A program made the translations under genes and the position numbers. Of a stretch of 64,000 nt of DNA, positions 50,829 to 59,427 are shown piece by piece. Source of the stretch: Melioribacteraceae bacterium (lineage in GTDB: Bacteria; Bacteroidota; Ignavibacteria; Ignavibacteriales; Melioribacteraceae); contig DAOSDY010000003.1 of assembly GCA_035362835.1 (NCBI GenBank), positions 1-64,000 of the forward strand, in the 5' to 3' direction. Below the pieces are notes generated by a model. The model did no database searches. It worked only from the letters and a program-made list of their open reading frames with translations, and was not told the origin of the DNA. The stretch's first letter is position 1; every line of letters starts with the position of its first letter.

Positions 50829-51721
50829 ACAAGAATACCGATTGCGAAAAGCAATCCGTAAAGGGCGGATAATTTTGCAGTAAGTTCAAGAGTTTTATTC
50901 AGATCTCTACCTTTAAGAGAATAGATCATCTTAATCAGTTTTAGTGAAAGAGGCAGACTGATCAATGGCAGGAAAACAAAGATACTTTCCTTGTAAGTAA
51001 AATAAACTACAAAAAGAATTGAGTAGGATATAATCAGAAAAAGCACATATTGAATTCTTGTAAAACGTTCGCCGATCAAAACTGCCAGAGTGTTTTTTCC
51101 GTTAGATTGATCTTCAATCCTGTCCCGATAATTATTCACAACCAGAATATTGGTAATCAATGCACCGACGGGTATTGACGACCAGAAAGCAGTTGATGAA
51201 ATTTCCTGCGCCTGCACGTAATAGGTGCCTACGGTTCCAACAAGTCCGAAAAAAAGAAACGACGCGAGATCGCCAAGCCCGTTATAAGCAAGCGGGAAAG
51301 GACCGGCAGTGTATGCGATTCCAGCAACAATGGAAACAATACCGAGTATTAAAATTTCCCAGCCGTTTATATAAACAAGATATAGTCCCAGCAGAAAACA
51401 GATGCCGAATGTTATCGCGATACCGGATTTCATTTCAACAACTGAAAGGATTCCAGAAGCTGCCGCACGCTGCGGCCCGGTTCTTTCTTTGCGGTCTGTC
51501 CCCGCAAGAAAATCGTAAAGATCATTTACAAAGTTTGTTCCTACCTGAATGAGGATTGAACAGAGGAGTGCAATGAGTGCGGCAACGGGTCTGAACTTAC
51601 CGTCATTTATTGCAAGCGAGGAACCGACAATTATCGGCACAACGGCGGCAAGCAGAGTCTTAGGCCGGGATGCGAGGATCCATGCATCAAATTTTGAAAT
51701 TGTATTTGTAGTAGGATTCAT
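50825..51721 (-). CDS. menA: 1,4-dihydroxy-2-naphthoate polyprenyltransferase
   Basis: This 298-residue UbiA-family membrane enzyme attaches the isoprenoid tail to DHNA to form demethylmenaquinone. It has about eight helices. The first Asp-rich motif is NFVNDLYDFLAGTDRKERTGP (about 64-84) and the second is NNYRDRIEDQSNGK (about 193-206). Both bind the Mg-diphosphate. It overlaps menC by four bases and lies 22 bases downstream of menB. The methyltransferase (menG/ubiE) needed afterwards is not in this window. Confidence 0.94.
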   Translation of the reverse strand: MNPTTNTISKFDAWILASRPKTLLAAVVPIIVGSSLAINDGKFRPVAALIALLCSILIQVGTNFVNDLYDFLAGTDRKERTGPQRAAASGILSVVEMKSGIAITFGICFLLGLYLVYINGWEILILGIVSIVAGIAYTAGPFPLAYNGLGDLASFLFFGLVGTVGTYYVQAQEISSTAFWSSIPVGALITNILVVNNYRDRIEDQSNGKNTLAVLIGERFTRIQYVLFLIISYSILFVVYFTYKESIFVFLPLISLPLSLKLIKMIYSLKGRDLNKTLELTAKLSALYGLLFAIGILV

Positions 51722-51743
51722 TCTGGAACTGTACTAAGAATTA

Positions 51744-52571
51744 TCAGGGTACCCTTTTAAATTTCGAAAAGTCCGGCTTCCTCTTTTCATTATAAGCATC
51801 CCGCCCTTCTTTAGCTTCCTCACTCATATAATAAAGAAGTGTTGCGTTTCCGGCTAACTCCTGGATTCCAGCCTGACCGTCGAGTTCAGCATTGAATGCC
51901 GATTTTAGGAGCCGGAGTGCCAGGGGACTCTTTTCAAGAATCTCTTTTGCCCACTTTATACCTTCCTCTTCCAGCTGATCGACCGGCACAACTTTATTAA
52001 CCAGCCCCATATCGAATGCTTCCTGAGCATTATACTGACGGCACAGATACCAGATTTCCCTGGCTTTTTTCTGACCGACTATTCTCGCTAGATAGCTTGA
52101 GCCGAATCCTCCGTCGAAGCTTCCTACTTTAGGCCCTGTCTGCCCAAAGAGTGCATTATCGGCGGCGATAGTAAGATCGCACATTACGTGAAGTACATGA
52201 CCTCCTCCGATAGCATATCCTGCAACAAGCGCTATTACGGGTTTTGGAATGCTTCTAATCTGTTTCTGGACGTCAAGAATATTCAAACGCGGTACACCGT
52301 CCTTGCCCACATAACCTTTATCGCCTCTTATCGATTGATCGCCTCCGGAACAGAATGAATATTTACCGTCTTTGGCCGGGCCGTTTCCCGTAAGAAGTAT
52401 TACGCCGACCGATGAATCCTCGCGTGCATCATTGAATGCATCGTATAGTTCTTTGGTAGTCTCCGGACGGAATGCATTTCTTTTTTCGGGACGGTTGATA
52501 GAAATTTTCGCAATTCCATCCATCTTTTCATATAAAATATCTTTGTATTCTTTTACTCTAGTCCATTTCAT
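51744..52571 (-). CDS. menB: 1,4-dihydroxy-2-naphthoyl-CoA synthase
   Basis: This 275-residue crotonase-family enzyme closes the second ring of the naphthoquinone. It has KISINRPEKRNAFRPET (19-35), the CoA/oxyanion region CSGGDQSIRGDKGYVG (about 74-89), ALVAGYAIGGGHVLHVMCDL and GQTGPKVGSFDGGFGSSYLA, which is specific to MenB. Length is normal. menH lies four bases upstream. Confidence 0.95.
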   Translation of the reverse strand: MKWTRVKEYKDILYEKMDGIAKISINRPEKRNAFRPETTKELYDAFNDAREDSSVGVILLTGNGPAKDGKYSFCSGGDQSIRGDKGYVGKDGVPRLNILDVQKQIRSIPKPVIALVAGYAIGGGHVLHVMCDLTIAADNALFGQTGPKVGSFDGGFGSSYLARIVGQKKAREIWYLCRQYNAQEAFDMGLVNKVVPVDQLEEEGIKWAKEILEKSPLALRLLKSAFNAELDGQAGIQELAGNATLLYYMSEEAKEGRDAYNEKRKPDFSKFKRVP

Positions 52572-52575
52572 TTTT

Positions 52576-53406
52576 TTACCTGGAAGTTATGTGTGAACTC
52601 AGAAACTGGTCGACAAATTTAATAAAAAGCCCGGGGTTTTCTAAATGAACATTATGGCCGCAATTCTTAACAATTATATGTTCGGATTCCGGAATTAATT
52701 TTGACATTTCGGAATTAATCTGAGTATATTTTTCGTCGAGCTCCCCGCTTATAAGTAAAACGGGAAAATTAATGTTTCGCAACCGGTCCCAATAATCCGG
52801 CATTAATCCCGTGCTGAAACCCGCAAGCATATTTGATAATCCTATAACACTATTCTGCTTTCTTTGGTTCTTTACGCTTTCCAGATTATCAATATCTTTA
52901 AGTGATTCGAATAACGGAATACTGAACCAGTAATCAAGAAATTTGTCTACTCCTTCAGTTCTAATTCTTTCTGAAAGAAGGAAATCAAATTCTACTCTTT
53001 CTTTTTTCTGTTCGAAATTCCTAATACCTGCCGTAGAACTTTCCAGAATTGCCGCTCTTATATCAGGATGATATTTACAGCAGTAGGAGAGAGCGGCGCG
53101 GCCTCCCATTGAATATCCGACCAGTACAATCTCTTTAAATCTTAGCGAGGTAATGATTCTGTTTATCTGGCGGGTTATTGAATCTGTGGAATAATAATCC
53201 GGATTTTCGGGCGAACTGCTTTTTCCATGACCTATTAGGTCTATGGCAACGGGAAGGTATTTGTCACTAAGTTTTTCGTATATGAAATGCCAGTCGCTGG
53301 ATTGACCTGTAAAACCGTGCAGGAAAATTATCGGGAGTTTATCTTTTGAAATGTCGGATTCATTAACAAGAATATTGAATTCAATATCGTCAACCTGAAT
53401 TATCAT
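52576..53406 (-). CDS. menH: SHCHC synthase, alpha/beta hydrolase
   Basis: This 276-residue alpha/beta hydrolase probably removes pyruvate from SEPHCHC to give SHCHC in menaquinone synthesis. The catalytic triad is visible: the nucleophile Ser in VGYSMGGRAAL (about 97-107), Asp in SGELDEKY and His in NCGHNVHLENP. LHGFTGQSSDW near the N-terminus is the oxyanion region. It overlaps menD by 17 bases and lies directly upstream of menB. Confidence 0.9.
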   Translation of the reverse strand: MIIQVDDIEFNILVNESDISKDKLPIIFLHGFTGQSSDWHFIYEKLSDKYLPVAIDLIGHGKSSSPENPDYYSTDSITRQINRIITSLRFKEIVLVGYSMGGRAALSYCCKYHPDIRAAILESSTAGIRNFEQKKERVEFDFLLSERIRTEGVDKFLDYWFSIPLFESLKDIDNLESVKNQRKQNSVIGLSNMLAGFSTGLMPDYWDRLRNINFPVLLISGELDEKYTQINSEMSKLIPESEHIIVKNCGHNVHLENPGLFIKFVDQFLSSHITSR

Positions 53407-55159
53407 TTATATATTTTTCAATTTCCCCGGTTGCTGTTTCCCAGAATTCAGAACGGAAAATTTTGGATAATCTGGCATCGGTTCTAATCTCAATTACACT
53501 AAGACTTTTGCTATTCGATGATTTCCTAAGTGCGTTAATAAAACCTTTAGTTTCATCTACAATATAATAAATACCATTGAATGCTTTGACAATTTTTTCG
53601 AATTCAAGTTTCAATGGTGTAGAAAAATTATCCCTGAAAATCTTTCCGAAACGGGAAATTGGAAGAGATTCAAAGATGCCTCCTCCGCCATTATTAATCA
53701 AAATGACTGTAAGCGGGATCTTAAATTTCAGCGAATTATGAAGCCCGTTCAAATCGTGAAAAAACGCCAGATCGCCGGTAATTAAAAATGTTGGACGGGA
53801 CGAATTTGCAGCTATTCCTAACGCAGTCGAGGTTATTCCGTCTATACCGCTTGCGCCCCTGTTTGTATCTACTTTTATTCGCTTTTCTGAACAGGTAGAA
53901 AAGAAATCGATATCCCTTATCGGTAAACTGTTGGAGATCATTAAGTTGCAATCGGCGGGCAAATGGTTTATCAAGGTATGGACTATAACCGGCTCATATA
54001 AAACCGGTTTAATATCAAAAAGCTGTTTCTTGAGATCATTGAGTTTGTTGTTCATTTCTGCAATCGGCCTTAACCAATCTTTATTTTTCCTACGATCTTT
54101 TAACAGCAGATTTGCGGAATTGAACAATTCCAGCGGATTAATCCTGATCCGTTTTTTTGCCGATAGAGACGGGTCGTTTCTGTCGCCGTACTGATTAATA
54201 AGAATCTTTTCCGCTCTGCTCGATTTAATAAAATCGTGTACAGGATTGGAGGTTGCCGAACCCCCTACCTGAAGAATTATTTCCGGGTCAAATTTTTTAA
54301 GGAATAAATCAGACCGGATTAAAGCGTTAAAGTTCTCTATTATGTTCGATTTTGAATGCTGGCCGTATCTTAAACCGGAAGAACCGTCTGCAAAAACCGG
54401 ATAACCGGATTTAAATGAGAATTCAACGAGGGAGGAGATAAATTCCTTTCCGTAATTGTTAAAACCGCAAATAATTATTCCTCTCCTCTTCCTTTTTACA
54501 GTATCAACGAAAGTTTTAATTGCTGCAGTACTATTTTGTTTAATTTTTATTTCTTTATTATCTGTCGCTTGAAGCTTAATCAGAAGATCTGAAGAAACAT
54601 CATCCGTATAAATGTCCGGTTCAAATGGTTTATCAAACGGGAAATTAATGTGAACCGGGCCGGGATTAACAAATCGGCTTATTCTAACAGCTTTTCCCGT
54701 TATACTTTTCAGCCGATTCATTCCGGAATGTTTTAATTGGGGAAGTCCGGCATCCGCAAAGTACCTTATATGATTCCGGTAAATGTTATCCTGGTTAATT
54801 GTTTGATTTGCTCCCTGATTCCTTAAATACGCGGGACGATCTGCCGTACAGATAATTAAAGGAATTCTCTGGTAGTAAGCTTCGATGATTGCCGGATATA
54901 ATTCTGCAACAGCTGTGCCGGATGTGGTTATTACAATTGTTGGTGAATTAGAAGACTTGGCAAGCCCCAATGCAAAGAAACCGGATGAACGTTCATCAAC
55001 GATCGGGAAAATCCGGAAAAATTTATTGTGAGAAAAAGCTAGTGTGAGAGGCGTACTTCTTGAACCTGGCGAAATACAGACATTCTTTATGCCGCATTCG
55101 GCAATGTAATTTGCAAAGATTTCGCACCAGAGAGTATTACGATTAATTTTTTGTTTCAT
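53390..55159 (-). CDS. menD: SEPHCHC synthase (2-oxoglutarate decarboxylase type, ThDP)
   Basis: This 589-residue thiamine-diphosphate enzyme joins isochorismate with 2-oxoglutarate. The N-domain has CISPGSRSTPLTLAF (about 25-39), IVDERSSGFFALGLAKS, TTSGTAVAELYPAIIEA and PAYLRNQGANQTINQ; the C-domain has GDLAFFHDLNGL and INNGGGGIFESLPI, the ThDP-Mg region. Order and length are those of MenD. It overlaps menF by 17 bases and menH by 17. Confidence 0.95.
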   Translation of the reverse strand: MKQKINRNTLWCEIFANYIAECGIKNVCISPGSRSTPLTLAFSHNKFFRIFPIVDERSSGFFALGLAKSSNSPTIVITTSGTAVAELYPAIIEAYYQRIPLIICTADRPAYLRNQGANQTINQDNIYRNHIRYFADAGLPQLKHSGMNRLKSITGKAVRISRFVNPGPVHINFPFDKPFEPDIYTDDVSSDLLIKLQATDNKEIKIKQNSTAAIKTFVDTVKRKRRGIIICGFNNYGKEFISSLVEFSFKSGYPVFADGSSGLRYGQHSKSNIIENFNALIRSDLFLKKFDPEIILQVGGSATSNPVHDFIKSSRAEKILINQYGDRNDPSLSAKKRIRINPLELFNSANLLLKDRRKNKDWLRPIAEMNNKLNDLKKQLFDIKPVLYEPVIVHTLINHLPADCNLMISNSLPIRDIDFFSTCSEKRIKVDTNRGASGIDGITSTALGIAANSSRPTFLITGDLAFFHDLNGLHNSLKFKIPLTVILINNGGGGIFESLPISRFGKIFRDNFSTPLKLEFEKIVKAFNGIYYIVDETKGFINALRKSSNSKSLSVIEIRTDARLSKIFRSEFWETATGEIEKYINDNSG

Positions 55160-56498
55160 TCCGAAAGAGGGATAATATCGATTTTAGTTTAAGTTCTGTT
55201 TCATAAAATTCTTTTTCAGCATTTGAACCCTCAACTATACCGCATCCTGCATATAAAATCAATTTGTTGTTTGTAATTAGTGCAGATCTAATTGCAACAG
55301 CTACAGTTCCTGCGCTGTTCTTATTGTACCATCCCAGAGCACCGGCAAATAAACCCCGGTCGAAATCCTCCAGTTTTTGAATCGCGGTAATAACTTCTTC
55401 TTTGGGCACCCCGCATACGGCAGGAGTAGGATGAAGACTTTTTAAAACCGGTGCGAATGTAATTCCGGAATTAAGTTTTGCCGTAATCCGTGTCCATAAA
55501 TGTTGAATATATTTCAGTTTTTTAATACCGGTTGAGCTAATAATAAGCTCCGAAGCAATTCCTTCTAAACCGCCGGCAATAAAATCGATAACGCTTTGAT
55601 GTTCGGCAAGTTCCTTTTGGTCGTGCGATAGAATTGATTCGTTCAGTCTGTCCTTCTCTTCGTCGCTGCCGCGTTCTATCGTACCTGCCAGGGCTTCTGT
55701 TCGAAGAATATTCCCATCTATTTCGAATAATTTTTCAGGAGTTGCTCCAAAAAAGAAAGATGATTTGCTTCTAAAAATAAATATATATCCGGTTGAATAG
55801 TTCTCCAGCAATTCCGAAATAATCATTCTGAAGTCGGGCAATCCTTCTATTCTGAATTCTATCCGACGGGCAAGCACAACTTTTTGAATTGAGCCGTTTC
55901 TGATTTTATCTAAAGCGGCATAAATTATTCTTTCCCAGTTTTCTTTTGAAGTATCTTTAATCAGAGTTAAATTGAAAACGTCGCCCCGAATCTTATTTTT
56001 TGTTGTCAAAGAGTCCAAAAGAGAACCGACTTCATACATGTATTGATCTATCGGAAGAGAAATTCCGCGGATATAAAAAGCAACGAAGTAATAATTATCA
56101 TCACTGTTGAAAAAGAGAAATTTCGGGATGAACCGGATTGAAGAATCAAATTCATTCCACTCATTCGTTTTTTCCTCACCCGGAAATTTTGCTGAAATGA
56201 GAATGTCGGGTATCCGTTCAGCCGGGGAATTCTCGGGATTTGATATGAAATTTAAACTATTCAGTTCTTCTTCAGTTTGTAATGAATACAGTTGATCGAT
56301 TCCCCAGAATCTTTCTTTTCTCGACGGATCGTTCCAATAGAAAAAAAATTCTTTTGAATAAAGAAGGTCAAATGATTTTTCGAAAAGATCTCTGTCAATC
56401 GGGCAGATAAACTTGCCGGGATTAAGGTAACCCGGGTTATCCTTTATAGAATTCAGATTATTTACAAAATCAGAAATTTTTTGAATTTTTTTCAGCAA
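55143..56498 (-). CDS. menF: Isochorismate synthase
   Basis: This 451-residue chorismate-utilising enzyme makes isochorismate, the first step of the pathway. The C-terminal domain has KVVLARRIEF (about 205), FFGATPEKLFEIDG, TEALAGTIERGSDEEKD, SHDQKELAEHQ, LHPTPAVCGVPKEE and YAGCGIVEGSNAEKE, all MenF/EntC-type. It heads the operon. The 231 bases before it hold only AT-rich DNA and the divergent marR gene. A seven-bp inverted repeat AAGTAAA/TTTACTT at 56601-56627 is a weak operator candidate. Confidence 0.94.
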   Translation of the reverse strand: MLKKIQKISDFVNNLNSIKDNPGYLNPGKFICPIDRDLFEKSFDLLYSKEFFFYWNDPSRKERFWGIDQLYSLQTEEELNSLNFISNPENSPAERIPDILISAKFPGEEKTNEWNEFDSSIRFIPKFLFFNSDDNYYFVAFYIRGISLPIDQYMYEVGSLLDSLTTKNKIRGDVFNLTLIKDTSKENWERIIYAALDKIRNGSIQKVVLARRIEFRIEGLPDFRMIISELLENYSTGYIFIFRSKSSFFFGATPEKLFEIDGNILRTEALAGTIERGSDEEKDRLNESILSHDQKELAEHQSVIDFIAGGLEGIASELIISSTGIKKLKYIQHLWTRITAKLNSGITFAPVLKSLHPTPAVCGVPKEEVITAIQKLEDFDRGLFAGALGWYNKNSAGTVAVAIRSALITNNKLILYAGCGIVEGSNAEKEFYETELKLKSILSLFRNETKN

Positions 56499-56729
56499 CT
56501 TGATACAATAAAATTATTTGAACGTAAAATATATACTTTGGTCGGGTGGTTTCAAATTAAGTTAAACGACTTATTTTGCGATAAAATCAAACTGTTTAAA
56601 AAGTAAATATCACTAAAATTTTTACTTCACAATTAAAAATTAATTCTTTAAGTTTCTAACCAGAACCCATTAAATCATTAGGAGTACAATAGGGAAAATA
56701 TTCTTCAACAAAAATAGGAGAAACTACTA

Positions 56730-57152
56730 ATGCAAAGCCAAAAAGCTGAAACTGCCCTCCAGCTTTGGGAAAGGCTTTCAAAAGCGCACGATAAGTTTCG
56801 TAAAGTGCAAGCAAAGCAAATGTTTGGTGAAAAACTTACCGCACCTCAATTCGGCGTCCTCGAGGTTATCTACAAACTGGGTCCTGTCCCCCTCAAAAAA
56901 ATAAGTGAAGAAACAATGGTAACAGGCGCAAATATTACATGCGTTGTAGATAATCTGGAAGAAATGGGATTTGTTAAAAGAGTTCACTCGAAAGAGGATA
57001 GGAGAGTAATTACAGCCGAACTGACTAACTCCGGAAAGTCAAAACTGGAAAAAATTCTGCCTTCTTATTATGAAAATATTGCTTCTCTCGTTACCAAACT
57101 TTCCGACAATGAACAGAAGCAAATTCTCAATATTTTGGGCAAATTGATGTAA
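56730..57152 (+). CDS. MarR-family transcriptional regulator
   Basis: This 140-residue protein has the MarR winged-helix core: APQFGVLEVIYKLGPVPLKKI (about 38-58), ETMVTGANITCVVDNLEEMG, and the wing VKRVHSKEDRRVITAELTNSGKS with the DRR motif. It forms a dimer that binds DNA. TAGGAGAAACTACTA before the ATG is a good ribosome-binding site. It is divergent from menF, so it could regulate the menaquinone operon. No strong palindromic operator was found, so the target is uncertain. It is convergent with prmA, with no gap between them. Confidence 0.92.
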   Translation: MQSQKAETALQLWERLSKAHDKFRKVQAKQMFGEKLTAPQFGVLEVIYKLGPVPLKKISEETMVTGANITCVVDNLEEMGFVKRVHSKEDRRVITAELTNSGKSKLEKILPSYYENIASLVTKLSDNEQKQILNILGKLM

Positions 57153-58001
57153 TTATTTTTTTTCGAAGACAAGAGCAATCCAATCTCCTAACTGAGCCTG
57201 CTCGATTGCTTTAAACCGATTCAAAGAATACTTGTCCGAAACCTCAGCTTCATCCGTTTGAAGAAGGCCGGAAAGGATCAACTTTCCGGCCGGATTAATT
57301 TTTTTTGCCAGTAAGGGTGCGATCTCAAGCAGTATATGTTTATTAATATTTGCAACTATCAGATCAAAATTACTTTCTTCAAGCTGATTTAATTCCGAAA
57401 GCCGGATTTCCACTTTATCTTCAAGTGAATTAAGATTCACATTTTCTCTGCCGTTTAGCAGGCACCACTCATCATTATCAATTCCGATAGCTTTTGAACC
57501 ACCGAGCATTACTGCCGCAATGGCCAGTACAGAGGTTCCTGATCCGACATCGAGCACGTAATCATCCGGCCGGATATATTTTTCAATAAGTCTAAGAACA
57601 AGTTTTGTGGTCTCGTGCTCGCCTGTACCGAAAGACATTTTGGGATCTATTGTAATAACTAGACGGTCATCCCCAGAATTATACTCTTTGAACGACGGCT
57701 TTATAACAATTCTGTCGCTTACTTCAACAACTTTAACATTCTTTTCATACTCTTCATTCCAGTTCCGGTCCTCAATTAAATCTGAAGTTATTACATAATC
57801 ATAAATAAATCCCTCTCCCTTAGCGGATTCAAGGACTGCCGAAATTTCCTCTTCTGTAACAGGATTATTTGGGTCAACAAAGAGATTCAAACTGTTTTCG
57901 GTTTCGGTAATACCGGCAAAATCAAATTGCCAGAGCATTCCGCTTATCAACTCGTTGTTTACCGGAGTTGTAACAATTTTATACTGCAGATATTTTTTCA
58001 T
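57153..58001 (-). CDS. prmA: Ribosomal protein L11 methyltransferase
   Basis: This 282-residue enzyme trimethylates Lys/N-terminus of ribosomal protein L11. The N-domain is about 80 residues. The SAM-binding domain has FGTGEHETTKLVLRLIEKY (about 124-142), VLDVGSGTSVLAIAAVMLG, IGIDNDEWC and VANINKHILLEI, the last being the family NP/NI-type active-site stretch. Overall identity to PrmA looks clear. It lies four bases downstream of the PBP4 gene. Confidence 0.93.
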   Translation of the reverse strand: MKKYLQYKIVTTPVNNELISGMLWQFDFAGITETENSLNLFVDPNNPVTEEEISAVLESAKGEGFIYDYVITSDLIEDRNWNEEYEKNVKVVEVSDRIVIKPSFKEYNSGDDRLVITIDPKMSFGTGEHETTKLVLRLIEKYIRPDDYVLDVGSGTSVLAIAAVMLGGSKAIGIDNDEWCLLNGRENVNLNSLEDKVEIRLSELNQLEESNFDLIVANINKHILLEIAPLLAKKINPAGKLILSGLLQTDEAEVSDKYSLNRFKAIEQAQLGDWIALVFEKK

Positions 58002-58004
58002 TTA

Positions 58005-59417
58005 TCAGTAACTGTAAATTAATTCGCAAATTTTATCCTGAATTTCTCTTGCGGTTTTGGATGAACCGTTAAAATTCTGGATCATAATTGTAAAGGCAAT
58101 AAGATGATTTGACTTATTCGTAATAAAACCGCTTAGATTACTTACACCGCTGATTGTTCCGGTTTTAGCACTCACTTTTTTATTTGCAAAAGATTTTTTC
58201 ATCCGGTCCTTTAAAGTCCCGTCGACTCCTGCTACGGACAAAGAGTTCAGCAGCTTATTAAATACGTCGCTCCTTTTATTGTAAACAAATTTCAGCGTTT
58301 CGTTTAGAAGTTCGGCGGAAACCAGGTTGTAAAAGGAGAGACCCGAGCCGTCCGCAATTCGGTAATTCTCCGGATTCAAACCGGTTAGAGTGATCAAGCT
58401 ATCGATGAGATTAATTCCGTTTGAAGCGGAAGCAGGCTTACCGTAATACTTCAGAGCCATAGCCCTGAGGAGCATTTCGGCGCTAAGATTATTACTCTCT
58501 TTGTTGGCGCTTACAACAACAGAATCGGGCAATCGTTCGAGCGAAAAAATTTCTTTCAATCCGTCGGGCAGCGATGCGGTTTTAATTTCCCCGGAAAAAT
58601 TGATTTTGTAAGCGGCAAGCCTTTCTTTGAATAACTGTAGAAAATATTCTGCAGGGCTGTAGACGTTGAGCAATAAATCATCCGGTTTATCATTTAAAGC
58701 TATTTCACCTTTAACGGTGATACTGTTTTTTCTGCTTATCCAGTCCCGGGTTATAAGAAAAGGAATATTTTTCTGTTCGGTAGTAACCGATGTGTTAATC
58801 ACTTCAACAAAACCGGTTTTGGGTTCGGTATTGATAATAGCCGGTTTTCCTTTAATGTTTGGTGCGTACAAAACTTTTATAACATTATCATTTATGTTGA
58901 GAGCAGATAAGTAAGGGGAATTAGGATCCGGATCGTCGTCCCACATCCAGCCGTTTCCCCACATTAGTGAATCTATTGCAGAAAGGTCCGCATAAATATT
59001 CCCGCGAATCTCATTTATACCTGAAAGTTTAATCTCTCTAACTAAAGAATCCAGATCATTTAAAGAAAAACCAGGATCGAGTCCGCCTACTAAGTAGATA
59101 TCACCCTTGCAAACAAAATTTTCGGTAACACCGCTCTGATAAACAGAGGTTTTGAATTTGAAATCATTAAGAAACAAGAGAGACGCACTTGTGGTAAGCA
59201 ATTTAATAGTAGATGCAGGATGAAAAAGAAGTTTTTCATTCCTTCGGTAGATTGATTTATTTGATGTAAGATCAAAAACATCAATAGCTATCTGACTGCC
59301 ATTAAAAAAATCCGAAGTAAGAACTTTATTTATCCGATTCTGGAGGCCCGAATTTTTTCCCTGTGGATATACGGAGACTGTAAGAAGCAGGAGTATGAAA
59401 AGTAACTTCATTTTCAT
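58005..59417 (-). CDS. dacB: D-alanyl-D-alanine carboxypeptidase/endopeptidase, PBP4 (S13) family
   Basis: This 470-residue periplasmic penicillin-binding protein trims peptidoglycan cross-links. It has a signal peptide (about 1-18), the SxxK motif HPASTIKLLTTSAS (about 66-79; Ser and Lys of STIK), an SNN motif in ESNNLSAEMLLRAM and KTGTISGV. Length and order match S13/DacB. Met3 is a possible start. It lies between prmA and the TatD fusion gene, ten bases from the latter. Confidence 0.93.
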   Translation of the reverse strand: MKMKLLFILLLLTVSVYPQGKNSGLQNRINKVLTSDFFNGSQIAIDVFDLTSNKSIYRRNEKLLFHPASTIKLLTTSASLLFLNDFKFKTSVYQSGVTENFVCKGDIYLVGGLDPGFSLNDLDSLVREIKLSGINEIRGNIYADLSAIDSLMWGNGWMWDDDPDPNSPYLSALNINDNVIKVLYAPNIKGKPAIINTEPKTGFVEVINTSVTTEQKNIPFLITRDWISRKNSITVKGEIALNDKPDDLLLNVYSPAEYFLQLFKERLAAYKINFSGEIKTASLPDGLKEIFSLERLPDSVVVSANKESNNLSAEMLLRAMALKYYGKPASASNGINLIDSLITLTGLNPENYRIADGSGLSFYNLVSAELLNETLKFVYNKRSDVFNKLLNSLSVAGVDGTLKDRMKKSFANKKVSAKTGTISGVSNLSGFITNKSNHLIAFTIMIQNFNGSSKTAREIQDKICELIYSY

Positions 59418-59427
59418 GAATAGTCCT

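Noticed and set aside
51160..51552. Plus-strand open frame of 130 codons inside menA
   Set aside because: It is a shadow of menA with an Arg/Gln-rich, low-complexity translation.
56601..56627. MarR operator between menF and marR
   Set aside because: The seven-bp AAGTAAA/TTTACTT repeat has a 13-base spacer and is AT-rich, so chance is likely; kept only as a weak candidate.
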